From Hyphomicrobiales bacterium (GTDB lineage: Bacteria; Pseudomonadota; Alphaproteobacteria; Rhizobiales; Rhizobiaceae): a DNA stretch of 64,000 nucleotides. Numbering within the stretch: the stretch's first letter is position 1; each line of letters starts with the position of its first letter. Positions 61,151 through 64,000 of this stretch are shown here, piece after piece. Both the position numbers and the translations under genes were made by a program. Below the pieces are notes generated by a model, which did no database searches, was not told the DNA's origin, and saw nothing but the letters and a program-made list of their open reading frames with translations. The DNA is taken from NCBI GenBank assembly GCA_900489925.1, contig UEHQ01000030.1:37349-101348 (forward strand), read 5' to 3'.

Positions 61151-62677
61151 TCACGCGGCATGATCTGCCGTCCTTGCCGTGCCGATCCCTGATGCCAGGC
61201 GGATCACGGCCTCTTCCGTCATATTCTTTGCACTGAGTTCGCCCGCGATGCGCCCCTCCCTGACGACCAGAACCCGATCGCAAAGTCCGAGCAACTCCGG
61301 CATCTCCGACGAGATGACGACGATGCCAATGCCGGAGCGCGCAAGCTCCCTCAACAGGCGATGGATCTCGGTCTTGGCACCGACATCAATGCCGCGCGTC
61401 GGCTCGTCCATCAGGATCACCTTCGGCTTGACGGCGAGCTGCTTGGCGATGGCTACCTTCTGCTGGTTGCCACCCGAAAGCGATTTGACCGGCGCCTCGA
61501 CGCCGCCCATACGCACGCCGAGCCGGCGCGCGAAATCCTCTGCAAGCACTGCTTCGGCACGGCCGTTGAGCAGGCCTGCGCGATTGGTGAAAGCCTTGAG
61601 GTTCAGCACCGAAATATTCTGGGCGATCGACATCTCCAGGAATACGCCGGAACCCTTGCGGTCCTCCGAGAGGTAAACGATGCCGGCTTTGACCGCATCC
61701 GCATAGGTGTTGATCGCCTGCTGCTTGCCGTGCAGGCGGACGGCGCCCGCCGTGCGCGACCGAAGTCCGCAGATTCCTTCGGCGATCTCCGAACGGCCGG
61801 AACCGATAAGCCCACCGATGCCGAGAATTTCACCCTCGCGCAGCTCAAGGCACACATCATGGAACCGCTCACCATCGCTCAGGCCGTCAACGTCCAGGAT
61901 GGTCTCAACGCCGACGTCGACCGGTCCGAGCTTATCAGGATAAAGCTGGGTGATCTCGCGGCCAACCATCCGACGGACGACATCATCCGGGGTAACGTCA
62001 GCGATACGATCGGTGCAGACATAGCGGCCATCGCGGAACACCGTCACCCGGTCGCAGAGACTGAAGATCTCAGCCATGCGGTGGCTGATGTAGATGATCG
62101 AAATGCCATTCGCCTTGAGATCGCGGATAATCGAGAAAAGCTGCTGTGCCTCGGTCTCCGTCAGAGCCGCGGTCGGCTCGTCGAGGATCAGCACGCGGCA
62201 GTCGAGTGTCAGCGCCTTGGCGATCTCGACGAGCTGCTGGCTGGAAATCGGCAGCTCAGCGACCTTGCGGCGGACGTCGATGGCGGCAAGCCGGTTCATC
62301 ACAGCTTGCGCATCACGTTCCAGCGCGCGATAGTTCATGAAGGGTGAGCGGCGACGATTGGTGGCCGCCATGAACATGTTTTCGGCGACCGTCGCATCCG
62401 GGCAAAGCGCAATTTCCTGGTGGACGAGCCCGATGCCGAGCATCTGCGCGGCAGCAGGCGACGATATCCTCACAGCCTTGCCGTCGACGCGGATCTCTCC
62501 CTCGGTCGGCTGCACAACCCCCGCAATGATGTTCATGAGCGTCGACTTGCCGGCGCCGTTTTCGCCGCACAGCGCATGGACCTCCCCCTTCTCGAGGGTG
62601 AAATTGACATCCTTCAACGCCTGGATAGCGCCGAATTGCTTGCTAACGCCGTGGATCGACAGAACCGGTTCAGCCAT
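61151..62677 (-). CDS. Sugar ABC transporter ATP-binding protein, RbsA/MglA type (two ATPase domains)
   Basis: 508 residues, two ABC domains in tandem. N-terminal half: Walker A GENGAGKSTLMNI, ELPISSQQLVEIAKAL and Walker B VLILDEPTAAL. C-terminal half: GIGGLIGSGRSEIAEG (degenerate Walker A, as usual), SLSGGNQQKVAIAKQL and VILMDEPTRGID. Standard for RbsA/XylG-type importers. A GGAGGAGGAGGA tract precedes the start. Confidence 0.95.
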   Translation of the reverse strand: MAEPVLSIHGVSKQFGAIQALKDVNFTLEKGEVHALCGENGAGKSTLMNIIAGVVQPTEGEIRVDGKAVRISSPAAAQMLGIGLVHQEIALCPDATVAENMFMAATNRRRSPFMNYRALERDAQAVMNRLAAIDVRRKVAELPISSQQLVEIAKALTLDCRVLILDEPTAALTETEAQQLFSIIRDLKANGISIIYISHRMAEIFSLCDRVTVFRDGRYVCTDRIADVTPDDVVRRMVGREITQLYPDKLGPVDVGVETILDVDGLSDGERFHDVCLELREGEILGIGGLIGSGRSEIAEGICGLRSRTAGAVRLHGKQQAINTYADAVKAGIVYLSEDRKGSGVFLEMSIAQNISVLNLKAFTNRAGLLNGRAEAVLAEDFARRLGVRMGGVEAPVKSLSGGNQQKVAIAKQLAVKPKVILMDEPTRGIDVGAKTEIHRLLRELARSGIGIVVISSEMPELLGLCDRVLVVREGRIAGELSAKNMTEEAVIRLASGIGTARTADHAA

Positions 62678-62699
62678 CTTCGTCCTCCTCCTCCGTGGA

Positions 62700-62731
62700 G
62701 CACCATCCGCGCCGTATGACGCGAATGGTGC
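62700..62731 (-). other. Hairpin after the binding-protein gene
   Basis: GCACCAT / ATGGTGC with further inner CGCG pairing forms a long stem between the binding-protein stop and the ATPase start. No U-tract. It resembles the stability hairpins that raise binding-protein expression in ABC operons. Confidence 0.5.
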
Positions 62732-62743
62732 ATGCCCGGGAGG

Positions 62744-63772
62744 TTACTCCTCGATACCCTTGGTGCCGCGGCGCTTCAGGTACTTGTCCCAATAGAAGTC
62801 GTCGGCATTCTCAGCAGTCACGATCGAAAGCCCGTTATCAACGACTGGAATACTCATCGGGTTGAAACCGGAGCGCTTGGCGTCGTTCATCGGGTCGATC
62901 AGCTCGGGGTGCTTGGCCAGCCAGAGCAGCATGAAGCCCATATAGCCTTGCATGCCCTGGTTCGGATTGATCGAGCCGAAAACTTCGCCGGCCTTGATCA
63001 TGTCGAGGATGTTGGCGTTGACGTCGGCGCACATGACGAGCACCTTGCCGCCGTTTTCCTTGCTGGCCTGCGAGGCGCCGATCGCCGAATTGGCCTCCGG
63101 CATGAAGACAGCGCCAAGGTTCGGATTGGCCTGGATGATGCTCGAAAGCCCCTGATAGGCCTTCGTCGGATCTTGGTTGGAGGCCGCGCGGCCGACGAGC
63201 TTCATGTCCGGCCACTTCGTCTCCATGCGGCTGATGAAGGCGGCGATGCGCTTGTCGTGGTTGTCCTGCCCCGGATTTTCGAGCACCGCATATTCGCCCT
63301 TGCCGCCCATCTTCTCGGCAATCGCGTCGGCGGCGTAGATGCCTTCGCGGGTGTTGTCCGAGGTGATGAAGGAAACGCGCTTCGACAGCGGCGAGTCGGC
63401 GGCGAAGGTGACGACCGCCGTGCCCTGGCCGATGGCGCGGTTGATCGGCTCGATGAACGGATCGGAGTTCATCGGATGCACGAGAATCCCGGCCGGGTTC
63501 TGCGCCAGCGCCTGGTCGAAGCTGGCGATCTGCTTGTTGACGTCATATTCCGGCGTGCCGGTGTATTCCGTCTCGCAGCCGAACTGCTGGCCGGCCTGCT
63601 TGAACATTTCATAGACGGGGAACCAGTATTCCACGCCCGAAACCATCACGTTCATCACGTATTTTTCGCCCGGCTTGCAACGGAACGGATTGTCCGTTGC
63701 AGCCACCGCAGTGCCAGCCAGAAACGTGGTTGCAAGAACCGCCATGGCGGTCGAGCCGATAAATTTGCGCAA
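62744..63772 (-). CDS. Sugar ABC transporter periplasmic binding protein, RbsB-like
   Basis: 342 residues. Signal peptide starting MRKFIGSTAMAVLATTFLAG, cleavage near AVA. The mature protein has the type I periplasmic-binding fold (YVMNVMVSGVEYWFPVYEMF, INRAIGQGTAVVTFAADSPL, GEYAVLENPGQDNHDKRIAA, FMPEANSAIGASQASKENGG). The start is TTG at 63772, an unusual choice decided by the strong GAGGAGGAATC site directly upstream and by the intact signal peptide. It heads the nine-gene operon. Confidence 0.92.
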   Translation of the reverse strand: MRKFIGSTAMAVLATTFLAGTAVAATDNPFRCKPGEKYVMNVMVSGVEYWFPVYEMFKQAGQQFGCETEYTGTPEYDVNKQIASFDQALAQNPAGILVHPMNSDPFIEPINRAIGQGTAVVTFAADSPLSKRVSFITSDNTREGIYAADAIAEKMGGKGEYAVLENPGQDNHDKRIAAFISRMETKWPDMKLVGRAASNQDPTKAYQGLSSIIQANPNLGAVFMPEANSAIGASQASKENGGKVLVMCADVNANILDMIKAGEVFGSINPNQGMQGYMGFMLLWLAKHPELIDPMNDAKRSGFNPMSIPVVDNGLSIVTAENADDFYWDKYLKRRGTKGIEE

Positions 63773-64000
63773 GATTCCTCCTCGAGGCCGAAGCCCCTCC
63801 CAAAAGCCCGAGAGCGTCGCATAGACGCCGCTGATCGCGTTGAAACCGAACTTCCTCCTCGAAGTTCGATGAACATAATAAAGTGCAAGAAGGAACGCGA
63901 GTCAATATAATTCATACTTAGAAATATATTTCACAGAGACGCCATGACTTATCGGTTGTCCGATTGATTTCGGATGACGTTTTGGTTCTTTATCTTGGCA
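63773..64000 (-). promoter_or_regulatory. Operon promoter region with two inverted repeats
   Basis: GAACTTC-CTCCTC-GAAGTTC (63848-63867) is a perfect 7-bp repeat with a 6-bp spacer, and ATATAATTC-N7-GAAATATAT (63905-63929) is a 9-bp repeat with one mismatch. Both lie 75-160 bp upstream of the TTG start and could bind the SorC-type regulator of the operon. No gene is seen to the right window edge. Confidence 0.55.

Noticed and set aside
52243..63772. AI-2 (lsr) operon
   Set aside because: The aldolase and SorC regulator resemble lsrF and lsrR, but there is no lsrG, the kinase is LyxK-like rather than LsrK-like, and GlpD-like, GMC and aldo/keto reductase genes are not part of lsr.
52243..63772. 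Erythritol (ery) operon
   Set aside because: The GlpD-like gene and kinase fit, but EryC, TpiB and RpiB equivalents are missing and a DhnA-type aldolase is present instead.

Overview
The window is a high-GC alphaproteobacterial chromosome or chromid segment. Gene content and protein style point to the Rhizobiaceae (Rhizobium, Agrobacterium, Neorhizobium or Ensifer relatives): two polyol-type ABC transport and catabolism operons, an orphan betaine-type binding protein, several class III cyclases, a PPK2 and many rhizobial DUF proteins. The genus cannot be fixed from the sequence alone. I see no rRNA, tRNA, CRISPR, transposase or integrase, and coding density is high throughout.

Layout. 1-2.3 kb: 5' end of an Ada-like alkyltransferase, a DUF2244 protein, endonuclease III and a CysZ/EI24 membrane protein. 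2.5-12.6 kb: a polyol operon on the minus strand (SorC-type regulator, binding protein, two permeases, MalK-type ATPase, mannitol-dehydrogenase-family enzyme, HAD phosphatase, D-ribulokinase-like FGGY kinase), with a convergent RpiR regulator at its far end. 12.8-15.8 kb: OmpR-type two-component pair and a ROK protein. 15.9-20.9 kb: RND efflux pump, adaptor and TetR repressor with a perfect 13-bp palindrome upstream. 21-32 kb: small membrane protein, OsmC, a class III cyclase, an SMP-30 lactonase/GH2 pair, L,D-transpeptidase overlapping an orphan betaine-type binding protein, a hydrolase and a DUF3300/DUF2950 pair. 32.4-40.5 kb: a receiver-only response regulator, two paralogous membrane-anchored Cys-phosphatases, a GT25 glycosyltransferase, a CmoA-like carboxy-SAM synthase next to an ICMT-type methyltransferase, PPK2, a formylglycine-generating enzyme and an MltF-like transglycosylase. 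40.8-52.1 kb: outer-membrane barrel, six-gene moxR/DUF58/DUF4381/vwa/vwa-TPR/batD operon, Tat-type Cys sulfatase and a Cache-domain class III cyclase. 52.2-63.8 kb: a nine-gene sugar/polyol operon (RbsB-, RbsA-, RbsC-like transporter, SorC regulator, aldo/keto reductase, GlpD-like FAD enzyme, DhnA/LsrF-like aldolase, FGGY kinase, GMC oxidoreductase).

How the parts fit. The first operon would import a polyol, oxidise it to a ketose and phosphorylate it; the TCSLV motif of its kinase points to D-ribulose, so ribitol or D-arabitol are better guesses than mannitol. The second operon looks like a kinase / FAD dehydrogenase / aldolase route of unknown substrate. The sulfatase has its maturase (FGE) 10 kb away.

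The most notable unexplained signal is a 30-bp element (TACG-N7-TTACCGT-N2-CGTACTTC) found upstream of the moxR operon, the sulfatase and the Cache cyclase, always pointing at the gene and 60-110 bp before its start. It suggests one unrecognised regulon joining envelope AAA+/VWA machinery, sulfate-ester hydrolysis and cyclic-nucleotide signalling. A second lead is the CmoA-like/ICMT pair with no CmoB next to it.
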